Below are positions 20,711 to 30,585 of a stretch of DNA of 64,000 nt, in pieces (within the stretch, counting starts at the first letter, position 1; each line of letters opens with the position of its first letter). Source of the DNA: Deltaproteobacteria bacterium. GTDB taxonomy: Bacteria; Desulfobacterota; Desulfuromonadia; Geobacterales; Geobacteraceae. A program made the translations under genes and the position numbers. The notes below the pieces were generated by a model, which was not told the origin of the DNA, ran no database searches, and saw only the letters and a program-made list of their open reading frames with translations. The DNA lies in contig JAJZUC010000005.1 of assembly GCA_021847245.1 (NCBI GenBank), forward strand, positions 1 to 64,000. Direction: 5' to 3'.

Positions 20711-21208
20711 CTACTCGCGGACGTAAATGTCCATGTCCGACTCGTGGACCATCGTCATGAGCCGGGCGTACTCCGATTCGATCATCTCGTAGTGGTTGCG
20801 GGTCTCCCGGGCGTTGAGCTCGAAGATGGCGCGGGCCTCGGGATCGGCTATCTGCGCCGCGGTCTCCCGGAGGTTCTTTTCCAGGTTCAGCTCTTTCTCC
20901 ATGGCGAGCTCAAGCGCCATCTGCTCGTTGAAGTCCGAACTTATCGCCCTGGCCATGGAAACCGTCCAACTCGATTCCTCGTCTGGAGGGGCGTCCATGA
21001 ACTCGTCGAAGTCCGGGATGTCGCCTCCCTTGTAGACCCGGAAAAAGTGGCCGGCGTGCTCGCGTTCCTCCCTGGCCAGGAGCTCGAACACCCTTATGGC
21101 GTCCCGCTCCTTCATCTGCTTTGCGCCGAGCTCGTAGAAATTCATGGCGTCCTTCTCGGTCTGGATCGATTTTCTGATGGCTTCCTGTACATCGATTTCC
21201 TCTGGCAT
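20711..21208 (-). CDS. Ferritin-like/rubrerythrin-related protein
   Basis: Ferritin-like E...EREH motifs (ELLAREEREHAGHFFRVY). Confidence 0.8.
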   Translation of the reverse strand: MPEEIDVQEAIRKSIQTEKDAMNFYELGAKQMKERDAIRVFELLAREEREHAGHFFRVYKGGDIPDFDEFMDAPPDEESSWTVSMARAISSDFNEQMALELAMEKELNLEKNLRETAAQIADPEARAIFELNARETRNHYEMIESEYARLMTMVHESDMDIYVRE

Positions 21209-21365
21209 GTATTTTCCCTCCTCCGGTTGGTGGTGTATACGGGGTGGTTACGGATAACCTTAGCGGATAATGCGGCGGTGTCAAATGGGGGGTAGACGTG
21301 GGACGGCGCCTTGTTTCGCCCTGTTTCCCGTGTAAACTGTAAACGAAACTTCGGGAGGGGAGACG

Positions 21366-22253
21366 ATGGAACCACGCACGCCGGGGGAGATGCTGCGCGC
21401 CGCCCTCGATCGGGAAACGCCGCTCCAGGTGGTGGGGGCGATCAATGCCTACACGGCCATCATGGCGGAGCGCTGCGGCTTTCGCGCCCTCTATCTTTCG
21501 GGGGCGGGGGTGGCCAACGCCTGTTTCGGACTGCCGGACCTGGGGATGACCACCCTCACCGACGTCCTGGAGGAGGTGCGGCGGATCACCGGTGTCAGCC
21601 GGCTGCCGCTCCTGGTCGATGCGGATACCGGATGGGGGCACGCCTTCATGATCGGCCGGACGGTGCGGGAGATGATCCGGGCCGGCGCCGCCGCCATCCA
21701 CATCGAGGACCAGGTGGCGGCCAAGCGGTGCGGCCACCGCCCCGGCAAGGCGCTCGTCCCGACCGCCGAGATGGTCGACCGGATCAGGGCCGCGGTCGAT
21801 GCCCGCACCGACCCTGCCTTCGTCATCATGGCCCGCACCGACGCCCTGGCGACCGAGGGGGTGGAGGGGGCCATCGAGCGGGCCTGCCGCTATCGGGAGG
21901 CGGGAGCCGACATGCTTTTCCCCGAGGCCCTCACGGAGCTTGACCAGTACCGGCGCTTCGCCGGGGCGGCCGGCATCCCGGTGCTCGCCAACATGACCGA
22001 ATTCGGCGTCACCCCCCTCTACACCCGCGAGGAACTGGCCTCGGCCGGGGTCTCCCTCATCCTCTATCCGCTCTCGGCCTTCCGCGCCATGAACGCGGCG
22101 GCCCTCCGGGTCCTGCGGGCGATCCGGGAGGAGGGGAGCCAGCGGGGGGTGGTGGAGACCATGCAGACGCGGGAGGAACTCTACACCTTTCTCGGCTACC
22201 ACGACTACGAGCGCAGGCTCGATGAGCTCTTCGGAAAGGAGGAGAAGCCATGA
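21366..22253 (+). CDS. prpB: Isocitrate lyase/PEP mutase family protein, methylisocitrate lyase-like
   Basis: [34 protein letters not shown]...[21 protein letters not shown]; overlaps a citrate-synthase family gene. Confidence 0.85.
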   Translation: MEPRTPGEMLRAALDRETPLQVVGAINAYTAIMAERCGFRALYLSGAGVANACFGLPDLGMTTLTDVLEEVRRITGVSRLPLLVDADTGWGHAFMIGRTVREMIRAGAAAIHIEDQVAAKRCGHRPGKALVPTAEMVDRIRAAVDARTDPAFVIMARTDALATEGVEGAIERACRYREAGADMLFPEALTELDQYRRFAGAAGIPVLANMTEFGVTPLYTREELASAGVSLILYPLSAFRAMNAAALRVLRAIREEGSQRGVVETMQTREELYTFLGYHDYERRLDELFGKEEKP

Positions 22254-23380
22254 ACGGACCATCGGTTTCGTACAGCCCCGGCCTCGAAGGGGTCATCGCT
22301 GGAAAGACGGCCATCAGCACGGTGGGAAAGAAGGGAAAGGGGCTCAACTACCGCGGATACTCCATCTACGATCTGGCCGAGCAGGCCGCGTTCGAGGAGG
22401 TGGCCCACCTCCTGATCCACGGCAGGCTTCCCGCAACGGGAGAGCTCGACGCCTACCGGGCGCGGCTCAAGGGGTTGCGCGGCCTCCCCGTCGCTCTGAA
22501 AAGGGTCCTGGAGCAGCTTCCCGCCACGGCCCACCCGATGGATGTGCTTCGCACCGCCTGCTCGGCCCTCGGCACCATGGAGCCCGAAGGGGAGGGGCGC
22601 GACCAGTATGCCATCGCCGACCGGCTCGTCGCCTCGTTCCCCTCCATGCTCCTCTACTGGCATCATTTCCACGCGGGGGGAAGGGCGGTTGACACGGAGA
22701 CGGACGAGGAGAGCCTTGCCGGCCATTTCCTCTTTCTCCTCCACGGGAGCAGGCCGGTGGAACTCCACCGCCGGATGCTGGACTCCTCCCTCATCCTCTA
22801 CGCCGAGCACGAATTCAACGCCTCCACCTTCTCCGCCCGGGTCACCGCCTCCACCCTTCCCGACTTCTACGCCGCCGTCACCTCGGCCATCGGCACCCTG
22901 CGGGGCCCCCTCCACGGCGGCGCCAACGAGGAGGCGATGAAGCTCATCACCCGTTTCCGCTCGCCTGAGGAGGCGGAGCGGGGGCTCCTCGCCATGCTCG
23001 CCCGCAAGGAGAAGATCATGGGGTTCGGCCACCGGGTCTACAAGGAGGCCGACCCCCGCTCGCGGGTGATCAAGGAGTGGTCCCGGCGCCTCGGCGAGGC
23101 GGCCGGCGACATGACCCTCTTTGCCGTCTCCGAGCGGATCGAGGAGGTGATGCTCCGCGAGAAGCGGCTCTACCCGAACCTCGACTTCTACAGCGCCTCC
23201 GCCTATCACCTGGCCGGGATCCCGACCCCCATGTTCACCCCCGTCTTCGTCTTCGCCCGGATCGCCGGCTGGTCGGCCCACATCATCGAGCAGCGGGCCG
23301 ACAACCGGATCTTCCGCCCCGTCGCCGATTACGTCGGGCCGGAGCCGATGGCGTTCGTGCCGCTCGGGGAGCGGGGGTGA
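22250..23380 (+). CDS. prpC: Citrate synthase family protein, probably 2-methylcitrate synthase
   Basis: [32 protein letters not shown]...[13 protein letters not shown]...[15 protein letters not shown]. Confidence 0.85.
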   Translation: MNGPSVSYSPGLEGVIAGKTAISTVGKKGKGLNYRGYSIYDLAEQAAFEEVAHLLIHGRLPATGELDAYRARLKGLRGLPVALKRVLEQLPATAHPMDVLRTACSALGTMEPEGEGRDQYAIADRLVASFPSMLLYWHHFHAGGRAVDTETDEESLAGHFLFLLHGSRPVELHRRMLDSSLILYAEHEFNASTFSARVTASTLPDFYAAVTSAIGTLRGPLHGGANEEAMKLITRFRSPEEAERGLLAMLARKEKIMGFGHRVYKEADPRSRVIKEWSRRLGEAAGDMTLFAVSERIEEVMLREKRLYPNLDFYSASAYHLAGIPTPMFTPVFVFARIAGWSAHIIEQRADNRIFRPVADYVGPEPMAFVPLGERG

Positions 23381-23399
23381 GAACCGCTCTCGACCCGAT

Positions 23400-23601
23400 T
23401 CAGAAACCAAGCGGGCTCCTTGCCTCCTTCTCCGTCCTGACCGGCACGCAGTGGGTGTAGATCATGGTCATTTTCAAGCTGGAGTGCCCCCCGGCCTGGT
23501 GCAGGAAGGAAGCGCGCCGGATGGGGGAGTTCGCCGGGCAGATGGTGGAGGAGATCCTGGCGCCACGTCCTGGTGCATCTGCGCAAGGCCCAGAGCACCA
23601 T
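23400..23601 (-). pseudogene. Remnant of a tyrosine recombinase C-terminus (integron-integrase-like)
   Basis: HQAGGHSSLKMTMIYTHCVPVRTEKEARSPLGF resembles LLGHxxxxTTMIYTHVLxRxGxGxRSPL; upstream part frameshifted. Confidence 0.6.
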
Positions 23602-23803
23602 AGTACAGCCTCCTTTCGGTTACCTGTAATATGATGCAACGTTTTCCTGGCCATACCTCCTTCGGTTACATTTAATTTGAGTTAATTCCCCGGCAAGAAG
23701 ACGCCTTGACCTTTGGCAAGACTCTGCTTCACTTAACAGAGGACGGCAGTATGGGTGACAGCCTTCCTGTCGTGATCTATCCAGAGTTGAAGGGAGGGTA
23801 TCC

Positions 23804-24271
23804 ATGAAAGGGAATGAAACGATTATCGAGCACCTGAATGCGCGCCTCGCCGAGGAACTGACGGCGGTCAACCAGTATTTCGTCCATGCCGAGATGTGCG
23901 AAAACTGGAAGTACGAACGGCTCCACGCCGTGATCAGGAAGCGTTCCATCGACGAGATGAAGCATGCCGAGAAGCTGATCGCCCGTATTCTGTTTCTCGA
24001 AGGGAAGCCGATTGTCAGCAATCTCAACAAGATTCACATCGGTGCCGAGATCCCCAGGATGCACGAATACGACCACGCCGCCGAGGAAGCGGCGATCCGG
24101 GGGTACAACGACAGCATCCGGGTGGCGGTGGAGCTGGGGGACAACGGGACGCGGGAACTGCTCGAATCGATCCTCAGAGAGGAAGAGGGGCATATCGACG
24201 TGATCGAGGCCCAACTCGACCAGATCAAGCAGATGGGGGTCCCGAACTATCTCGGGGAACAGATCGATTAG
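23804..24271 (+). CDS. bfr: Bacterioferritin
   Basis: NETIIEHLNARLAEELTAVNQYFVHAEMCENWKYERLHAVIRKRSIDEMKHAEKLI...EEEGHIDVIEAQLDQI. Confidence 0.95.
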   Translation: MKGNETIIEHLNARLAEELTAVNQYFVHAEMCENWKYERLHAVIRKRSIDEMKHAEKLIARILFLEGKPIVSNLNKIHIGAEIPRMHEYDHAAEEAAIRGYNDSIRVAVELGDNGTRELLESILREEEGHIDVIEAQLDQIKQMGVPNYLGEQID

Positions 24272-24273
24272 GA

Positions 24274-24305
24274 ATGACAAAGCCCGCATCTGCGGGCTTT
24301 GTCAT
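24274..24305. terminator. Bidirectional terminator after bfr
   Basis: Perfect palindrome ATGACAAAGCCCGCA-TC-TGCGGGCTTTGTCAT. Confidence 0.85.
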
Positions 24306-24309
24306 GTTT

Positions 24310-24570
24310 CTACCGAAGGTATTCGAGGACGAACGCCTGCACCTCGCCGGATTCGCGTCCGGCGGCCTCCTGCCGCTCCTCCGGGGTCATCAGCTCGTGG
24401 AGGATCTTCCGTGCCCGCTTGCGGCTGCCGGCAATGGCCTCCGTCATCCGGCAGAGGATGTTGACGGGCAATCCGGCGCGGTATCCCTCCACCAGCTTGG
24501 CGATTTCATCGCGCTGCTGTGCGCTGCTCCACGTCTTGTAGAGTGATGCTCCCAGATCTGCGTGCAACAT
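24310..24570 (-). CDS. Conserved hypothetical protein, 86 aa
   Basis: Start set at MLHADLGASLYKTWSSAQQRDEIAKLVEGYR; ends near shared terminator. Confidence 0.65.
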   Translation of the reverse strand: MLHADLGASLYKTWSSAQQRDEIAKLVEGYRAGLPVNILCRMTEAIAGSRKRARKILHELMTPEERQEAAGRESGEVQAFVLEYLR

Positions 24571-24733
24571 GCTCTCCTCCTCCCCGATGGTGGTGCCCGC
24601 GGGTCGTGATATCGTGCAACAGGATGGCCCAGCATACTGCATGGCGCCTGGAGCGTCCAGCGTTTTTCCGCTGCAATCCGGGAGGGAACCCGGCAGGGGC
24701 GGAAGGGGGCGGGGATTGAAAAGGGAAACTGCC

Positions 24734-25912
24734 ATGGAGAGCCCGGAGCAGCTCGGAGCCCCAACGGAGCGGATTCAGCCCCAGGCCATCTTCACGCTCT
24801 TTCTGTGCGGCGATTGCATGACCGGCCGGGGGATCGACCAGATCCTCCCCCATCCCGTCCCACCCCATCTGTTCGAGCCGTACGTAAGGGATGCCCGCCG
24901 GTACGTGGAGCTTGCCGAGCGTCACAACGGCCCGATACCTCGGAATGCACCCTTCGGCTACGTGTGGGGAGATGCGCTTGTGGAGCTGCGGCTCAGGGCG
25001 CCGGACGTGAGGATCGTCAACCTGGAGACGGCCGTTACGACCAGCGAGGAACACTGGCCGGGGAAAGGGATCCACTACCGGATGCATCCCGCGAACGCCC
25101 CGGTTCTGACAGCGGCGGCGCTCGATGTCTGTGCCCTTGCCAACAACCACGTGCTCGACTGGGGGTATCCGGGGCTTGCGGAGACCGTCGAGACCCTCCG
25201 GCATGCGGGGGTGCGGTGGGCCGGTGCCGGGCGCGATCTGGCGGCGGCAGAGGCGCCTGCTTTCGTGGAGCTTCCCGGAAGGGGGAGGGTGCTGGTCTTC
25301 TCCTTCGGCACCGAGTCGAGCGGCATTCCCGACGAATGGACGGCAGCCCCCGGACGGGCCGGCGTTAACCTCCTCCAGGATCTGTCCGGCCGTGCCGTCA
25401 CCCGCATCGGCAGGATGGTCCGCACTGTAAAGAGGCAAGGCGACATCGTGGTCGCCTCGATCCACTGGGGAGGAAACTGGGGGTACTCCGTGCCGGACGC
25501 GCACCGGGAGTTTGCCCGTCGCCTGATCGACGAAGCCGGGGTCGACCTGATCCACGGCCATTCCTCCCATCACGTGATGGGGATCGAGGTCTACCGGGAA
25601 AAGCTTGTCCTGTACGGCTGCGGCGACTTCATCACCGACTACGAGGGGATCGAGGGGTACGAGGAGTTTCGGGGAGAACTGCGGCTCATGTACTTCCCGC
25701 GGGTCGATGCGCTTACGGGGAGGCTTGCGGGGGTCGAGATGGTGCCGATGGAGATGCGCAACTTCCGGGTGAACAGGGCGGCGCCGCGGGACGCGCTTTG
25801 GCTGCGGGATCTGCTGAACCGCGAGGGAAAGCGCTTCGGCACGGGTGCCGAGCTTTCAGGCGATTCCACACTCGTTTTGCGGTGGGGAAAGCAGGCCGGG
25901 AATGGAAGGTGA
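24734..25912 (+). CDS. CapA-family (poly-gamma-glutamate/capsule synthesis-like) metallophosphatase domain protein
   Basis: FLCGDCMTGRGIDQILPHP...VNLETAVT...ANNHVLDWGYPGL...IHWGGNWGYSV...DLIHGHSSHHVMGIEVYREKLVLYGCGDFI. Confidence 0.9.
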   Translation: MESPEQLGAPTERIQPQAIFTLFLCGDCMTGRGIDQILPHPVPPHLFEPYVRDARRYVELAERHNGPIPRNAPFGYVWGDALVELRLRAPDVRIVNLETAVTTSEEHWPGKGIHYRMHPANAPVLTAAALDVCALANNHVLDWGYPGLAETVETLRHAGVRWAGAGRDLAAAEAPAFVELPGRGRVLVFSFGTESSGIPDEWTAAPGRAGVNLLQDLSGRAVTRIGRMVRTVKRQGDIVVASIHWGGNWGYSVPDAHREFARRLIDEAGVDLIHGHSSHHVMGIEVYREKLVLYGCGDFITDYEGIEGYEEFRGELRLMYFPRVDALTGRLAGVEMVPMEMRNFRVNRAAPRDALWLRDLLNREGKRFGTGAELSGDSTLVLRWGKQAGNGR

Positions 25913-26942
25913 GACGGTGATCGAGATTGACGGCAGTCACGGAGAGGGTGGGGGGCAGATCCTGCGCACCGCCCTTGCCCTGTCGTGCGTCACCGGTCAG
26001 CCGTTCCGGATCGCCGGCATCAGAAAGGGGCGGGAGAAGCCGGGGCTCATGCCCCAGCACCTGATGGCGGTCCGGGCCGCGGCGCGGGTCTCCGGCGCCC
26101 GGGTCACCGGCGACTCCCCCGGCTCCACCGACCTGGTCTTCGCCCCGGGGCCGGTGATACCCGGCGAGTTCCAGTTCGACATCGGGACGGCGGGCTCCGT
26201 CACCCTGGTTCTGCAGACCCTCATCCTGCCGCTTCTCCTTGCCTCCGGGCGAAGCACGGTGATCCTGACAGGGGGGACCCACGTGCCGTTCAGCCCACCT
26301 TACCACTATCTGGCCGAGGTTTTCGCCCCCCTGCTGGCGCGGATCGGGGGGAAGGTCCACCTTGCCATCGATTCCTACGGCTTCTATCCCCGCGGCGGCG
26401 GCCACGTGCGGTGCGTGGTGGAGCCGGCGCTCTCCCTTGCCCCCCTCGACATGACATCGCCGGGACGAGACCCGCGGGTGAGCGGGCTCTCCGTGGTTGC
26501 CAATCTCCCGTTCGCCATTGCCGAACGGCAGCGCCGCAGTGCCCTCGACACCCTCAGCGCTTCGGGAATCCGCGCCGAGATCTCTCTCCTCGATGCCCCT
26601 TCCCCGGGGAAGGGAACTTTTCTCTTTCTGCGGCGCCTGGCGGGGGAGCTGCCGTCGGGGTTCTCCGCCCTCGGTGCGCTCGGGAAACGGGCCGAGGCGG
26701 TGGGGGGCGAGGCGGCGGCAGAACTGGTGAGGCATCACCGGTCCGGGGCCTCCCTCGATCCGCATCTCGCCGACCAGGTGGTCCCCTACCTTGCACTGGC
26801 GCAGGGGGAATCGTCCTTTACCACTTCATGCGTTACCCGCCATCTCCTCACCAATCTCTGGGTCGTCGGGCAGTTCGTCGCGTTCCGGCATCGGGTCGAG
26901 GGGGAAGAGGGGGAGGTGGGGCGGGTTACGATCGGGCGTTGA
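25902..26942 (+). CDS. rtcA: RNA 3'-terminal phosphate cyclase
   Basis: IEIDGSHGEGGGQILRTALALS; RKGREKPGLMPQHL; SFTTSCVTRHLLTNL. Confidence 0.94.
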   Translation: MEGETVIEIDGSHGEGGGQILRTALALSCVTGQPFRIAGIRKGREKPGLMPQHLMAVRAAARVSGARVTGDSPGSTDLVFAPGPVIPGEFQFDIGTAGSVTLVLQTLILPLLLASGRSTVILTGGTHVPFSPPYHYLAEVFAPLLARIGGKVHLAIDSYGFYPRGGGHVRCVVEPALSLAPLDMTSPGRDPRVSGLSVVANLPFAIAERQRRSALDTLSASGIRAEISLLDAPSPGKGTFLFLRRLAGELPSGFSALGALGKRAEAVGGEAAAELVRHHRSGASLDPHLADQVVPYLALAQGESSFTTSCVTRHLLTNLWVVGQFVAFRHRVEGEEGEVGRVTIGR

Positions 26943-26944
26943 CG

Positions 26945-26983
26945 AAAGAAGGCGTCCCCATTGCAGAGACGCCTTCTTCATTT
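26945..26983 (+). terminator. Terminator after rtcA
   Basis: GAAGGCGTC...GACGCCTTC hairpin between convergent genes. Confidence 0.65.
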
Positions 26984-27005
26984 CCGCACCGTTGGCAGAA
27001 GCGGA

Positions 27006-28451
27006 TCAGTTCGGCAGGGAGGGAAGCTCCACTCCGGCCATCTTCTGGACCATGCGCACCACCTGGCAGCTGTAGCCGAACTCGTTGTCGTACCAGACGT
27101 AGAGGACGCAGCGGTTTCCCTGGACGATGGTCGCCAGGGAATCGACCACCCCGGCGTGGCGGGAGCCGACGAAGTCGCTGGAGACGACTTCCGGGGAGTT
27201 GGTGTAGTCGATCTGGTTATGCAGCGGCGAGTTGAGGGAAATCTCGCGCAGGTAACGGTTGATCTCCGCCACGTCGATCGTCCGGGAAAGTTCCAGGTTG
27301 AGGATCGCCAGGGAGACGTTCGGGGTCGGGACCCGGATGGCGTTGCCGGTCAGCTTGCCGGTCAGCTCGGGGAGCGCCTTGGCTACGGCCTTGGCGGCGC
27401 CGGTCTCGGTGATGACCATGTTGAGAGGGGCGCTGCGGCCGCGGCGGGACGCCTTGTGATAGTTGTCGATCAGGTTCTGGTCGTTGGTGTAGGAGTGGCA
27501 CGTCTCCACGTGGCCGCTGACGATGCCGAACCGGTCGTTGACCGCCTTGAGCACCGGCACGATGGCGTTGGTGGTGCAGCTGGCGGCGGAGAAGATCCGT
27601 TCCTCCGGGGTGATCAGGTCGTTGTTCACCCCGGCGACGATGTTCGGGATGTCGCCCTTGCCGGGGGCGGTGAGGACGACCTTGGCGATCCCCTGTGCCT
27701 GCAGGTGACGGCCGAGTCCTTCGCGGTCGCGCCACTTCCCGGTGTTGTCGATGAGGATCGCGTTATGGATGCCGTACCGGGTGTAGTCGACGGTTTCGGG
27801 GGCGTCGGCGTAGATGATGCGGATCAGGTTGCCGTTGGCGATGATGGCGTTTTCTTCCTCGTCGATGGTGATGATCCCGTTGAAATGGCCGTGCACCGAG
27901 TCGCGGCGCAGCAGGCTCGCCCGTTTCGCCAGGTCGTCGGCGCTCCCCTTGCGCACCACGGCGGCCCGCAGCCGCAGCTTCTCGCCGCTTCCCGATTTCT
28001 CGACGAGGATCCGGGCAAGGAGCCGGCCGATCCGGCCGAAACCGTAGAGAACCACATCCTGCGGCTCGCTCAGCAGCGGCACCCGGCCGGTGTTTACCGC
28101 AGCCAGTTCCCGGGTGACGAATTCCTCGACCCCCACCTTGCCACCCTGGGCCTGGTAGGCGACGGTCAGTTTGCCGATATCGATCCGCGCCGGCGCCAGA
28201 TCGAGGGTCGTCATCGCCTTGAGGAGCGGATAGGTGTCGAGGACCGAAAGCTCGTCGTCGAGGATGAGGCGGGCGAAACGGTGCGTCTTGAGGATGTCGA
28301 TGGGGGTACTGTTGACGAGCGAACGGCCGTAGACCGTGGTCACAATGTTGTGCTCCCGGTAGAGATGACCGACCAGCGGCAGCATCTGTTCGGCGCACTC
28401 TTCGAGGCTCTGCCATTCCTTGATGTAGGCTACCTGTTTCCTGTTGTTCAT
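27006..28451 (-). CDS. gap: Glyceraldehyde-3-phosphate dehydrogenase, long form with N-terminal extension
   Basis: VLYGFGRIGRLLARIL, SAASCTTNAIVPVLKAVNDRFGI, WYDNEFGYSCQVVRM; about 130 aa before the Rossmann domain; start at MNNRKQ. Confidence 0.92.
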   Translation of the reverse strand: MNNRKQVAYIKEWQSLEECAEQMLPLVGHLYREHNIVTTVYGRSLVNSTPIDILKTHRFARLILDDELSVLDTYPLLKAMTTLDLAPARIDIGKLTVAYQAQGGKVGVEEFVTRELAAVNTGRVPLLSEPQDVVLYGFGRIGRLLARILVEKSGSGEKLRLRAAVVRKGSADDLAKRASLLRRDSVHGHFNGIITIDEEENAIIANGNLIRIIYADAPETVDYTRYGIHNAILIDNTGKWRDREGLGRHLQAQGIAKVVLTAPGKGDIPNIVAGVNNDLITPEERIFSAASCTTNAIVPVLKAVNDRFGIVSGHVETCHSYTNDQNLIDNYHKASRRGRSAPLNMVITETGAAKAVAKALPELTGKLTGNAIRVPTPNVSLAILNLELSRTIDVAEINRYLREISLNSPLHNQIDYTNSPEVVSSDFVGSRHAGVVDSLATIVQGNRCVLYVWYDNEFGYSCQVVRMVQKMAGVELPSLPN

Positions 28452-28755
28452 CGTCGATCCCTTCTCCCTTCGAATGTAACGCAAGTGCGAATCACTCATT
28501 CTAAAATATGGATGCCACTTTCTCAATAGGAACCACGGGAATACGGATAAAATCCTGATTGAAGGAACGGTTCAACGCTCTCATGAAGAGGACTCCGTTT
28601 TTTCGTTTATTTTACAGTCCTGACGGATATCTTTACAAAAATGCTGAAGACAGACGGGGGGGCTGAAAAAACTCCAATGATATCAATATTATTTTTGCGG
28701 CATGTTATTTGAATTGACGCTGTGTAAGATTGGCTGCGAAAGGAGGGGAAAAACC

Positions 28756-29466
28756 ATGAAAACTTCAGGTGCGAAGGTCTCACTGTCGTTGATGTCACTG
28801 GTCGCCGTACTGCTCCTCGGAGTCATCCAGGCCCACGCGCTCAGCCTGACGACCGATGCCAACGCGGTGCTGGCAAATGGTTCGATCGATTGGGGAGGAT
28901 TGGGACCAGACCGTACCCAACTGTCTCAACCTTTTTCGGTCGCGGTGAACGGAATCTCCGGACTGGAAGCGGTGGTGAGCAAGTCATCGCCAGGTCCGAT
29001 GGAGATTCGCGTCCAGGGGAGTTCGTGGGCTGGCAACTTCGGAACGGGGGAATCGCTCCTCTGGACAATGCACACAAACGGCCCGATGATTCTTGATTTT
29101 AACGCCGGTGTAAGCGGTGTGGGCGCCCAGATCCAGTCGAACTATTACGGCGATTTCCTCGCGACGATAGAAGCCTTCGACCTGAGCGGCGCATCATTGG
29201 GGGCGTTCACCGTGCAGGGACGCTCGGACGACGACGGGAATGATAGTGCCCTCTTCCTCGGAGTGCTGAGTGACCTGGCGAACATCGATAAAATTGCTTT
29301 TAACGTATCGAGAGCAGGCGCAGCGGGTGGTGACGATTTCGCCATAAACGGTCCGGTGGTGAAAGGGCAGTCGCCGCAACCCGCACCGGTGCCGGAGCCG
29401 GCGACTTTCCTGCTGGTCGGCGCCGGACTGGTTGGTGCAGCGTTTGCGAAAAGAAGGCGGAGCTGA
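28756..29466 (+). CDS. PEP-CTERM sorting-domain secreted protein
   Basis: Signal peptide MKTSGAKVSLSLMSLVAVLLLGVIQAHA; C-terminal PVPEPATFLLVGAGLVGAAFAKRRRS. Confidence 0.92.
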   Translation: MKTSGAKVSLSLMSLVAVLLLGVIQAHALSLTTDANAVLANGSIDWGGLGPDRTQLSQPFSVAVNGISGLEAVVSKSSPGPMEIRVQGSSWAGNFGTGESLLWTMHTNGPMILDFNAGVSGVGAQIQSNYYGDFLATIEAFDLSGASLGAFTVQGRSDDDGNDSALFLGVLSDLANIDKIAFNVSRAGAAGGDDFAINGPVVKGQSPQPAPVPEPATFLLVGAGLVGAAFAKRRRS

Positions 29467-29493
29467 GGAGATATCCGGTTTCCTGTCAGACGG

Positions 29494-29523
29494 AAGGGGG
29501 TGCCAGATGGTACCCCTTTTTTT
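29494..29523 (+). terminator. Terminator after the PEP-CTERM gene
   Basis: AAGGGGGTGCCAGATGGTACCCCTTTTTTT. Confidence 0.8.
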
Positions 29524-29582
29524 GCGAGTGCGGTTGAAAGAGGGACGTGATACGGTATTTGGCCGACATGCGTGGCGGCGGC

Positions 29583-29732
29583 TTAGCCTCCTTGCATGTT
29601 CTCGTAGAAGAGAAAGACGAGAAGGACGACGAGGGCCGAGGCAATTACGGTCAGGATGATGGCAATGACCAGGTTCACCGTATCGCGAACCTTCTCCTGC
29701 GGGGTCCGTGTTTCCCTGAAGTATCTCCCCAT
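29583..29732 (-). CDS. 49-aa single-TM small protein, absent from the ORF track
   Basis: MGRYFRETRTPQEKVRDTVNLVIAIILTVIASALVVLLVFLFYENMQGG, preceded by AGGGAGAGT. Confidence 0.6.
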   Translation of the reverse strand: MGRYFRETRTPQEKVRDTVNLVIAIILTVIASALVVLLVFLFYENMQGG

Positions 29733-29955
29733 ACTCTCCCTTTCCGCCCTGCATCAAGGATGGTGGCCCGCTTTCGGTGTATTCACACTGTATCCAAATT
29801 CGGTCCCAATATCAAGCATGCCATCCCTCCTCTCGGCTTCGGGACTTCGACGTATATGAGCTTGCAGGAGAACGGTATTCTGTATACACTGTAGAGAGCT
29901 AGAGGCGCCACGAGATGGCCTGATCGGGAATCCACTCGCAACGGAGCGGAAGGTC

Positions 29956-30420
29956 ATGGACTGCATTGCGCTCAAAAAGTTGATTGCCACCGACAACCAG
30001 CTCTCGCAGATACACTTCCTCCTCAAGACCAAGGCGAAACGGGGGGAATCCGACGCCTTCGTCTATAATGCCGGCCGGTTCTTCGATCGCCACGAGGAAA
30101 CCCATCATCGGACGATCATTTCAAGGCGGGACGACTCAAACGACGCCACACTCTGCCGCGGTCTCGTCAGGCTCGGACTGATGATTCTCACTGCGGGCTT
30201 CGGCATCCTTATACAATCCATCATCGCCATTGCCGTTATTCCTCTGGTCCTCTCCCTGCTTTGGGGGGAGGTGGCCTTGATCCGTCGGGCGTACCTCTAT
30301 GACCGCTGCCTGAAGGAGTACCTCAAGACCCTGCGTCAGACCCGCATTCCTCGCCGGGAGGCGTTCCTGAGGGAGATGATGCAGCAGGTCTCTTACATTG
30401 CCGGCTGCGGCCGCTCGTGA
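29956..30420 (+). CDS. Hypothetical membrane protein
   Basis: 154 aa; TM segment GLMILTAGFGILIQSIIAIAVIPLVLSLLW; followed by terminator. Confidence 0.6.
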   Translation: MDCIALKKLIATDNQLSQIHFLLKTKAKRGESDAFVYNAGRFFDRHEETHHRTIISRRDDSNDATLCRGLVRLGLMILTAGFGILIQSIIAIAVIPLVLSLLWGEVALIRRAYLYDRCLKEYLKTLRQTRIPRREAFLREMMQQVSYIAGCGRS

Positions 30421-30445
30421 CGAGGCCGGCTTCCACGGTGGAGCC

Positions 30446-30469
30446 AACCGGCAACAGGCCGGTTTTTTT
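30446..30469 (+). terminator. Rho-independent terminator
   Basis: AACCGGCAACAGGCCGGTTTTTTT. Confidence 0.85.
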
Positions 30470-30585
30470 GTGCCCGCAACATGGGCAGTCCCCCATCGGC
30501 CGGGATAACCGGTTGCATGGCCTGGATTGATTCATATACTGTATTCCACCGCTGCGGCGACTTCACTCTCCTTTCAGGGCATACC

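Noticed and set aside
23699-23735. Possible sigma-54 promoter before bfr (TTGGCAAGACTCTGCTT)
   Set aside because: GG to GC spacing is 9 instead of 10 and the core differs from consensus
26961-28529. 522-aa plus-strand ORF
   Set aside because: Antisense of gap; composition typical of a shadow frame
28500-28755. Riboswitch (c-di-GMP GEMM type) in the long leader of the PEP-CTERM gene
   Set aside because: No recognisable conserved aptamer core on inspection
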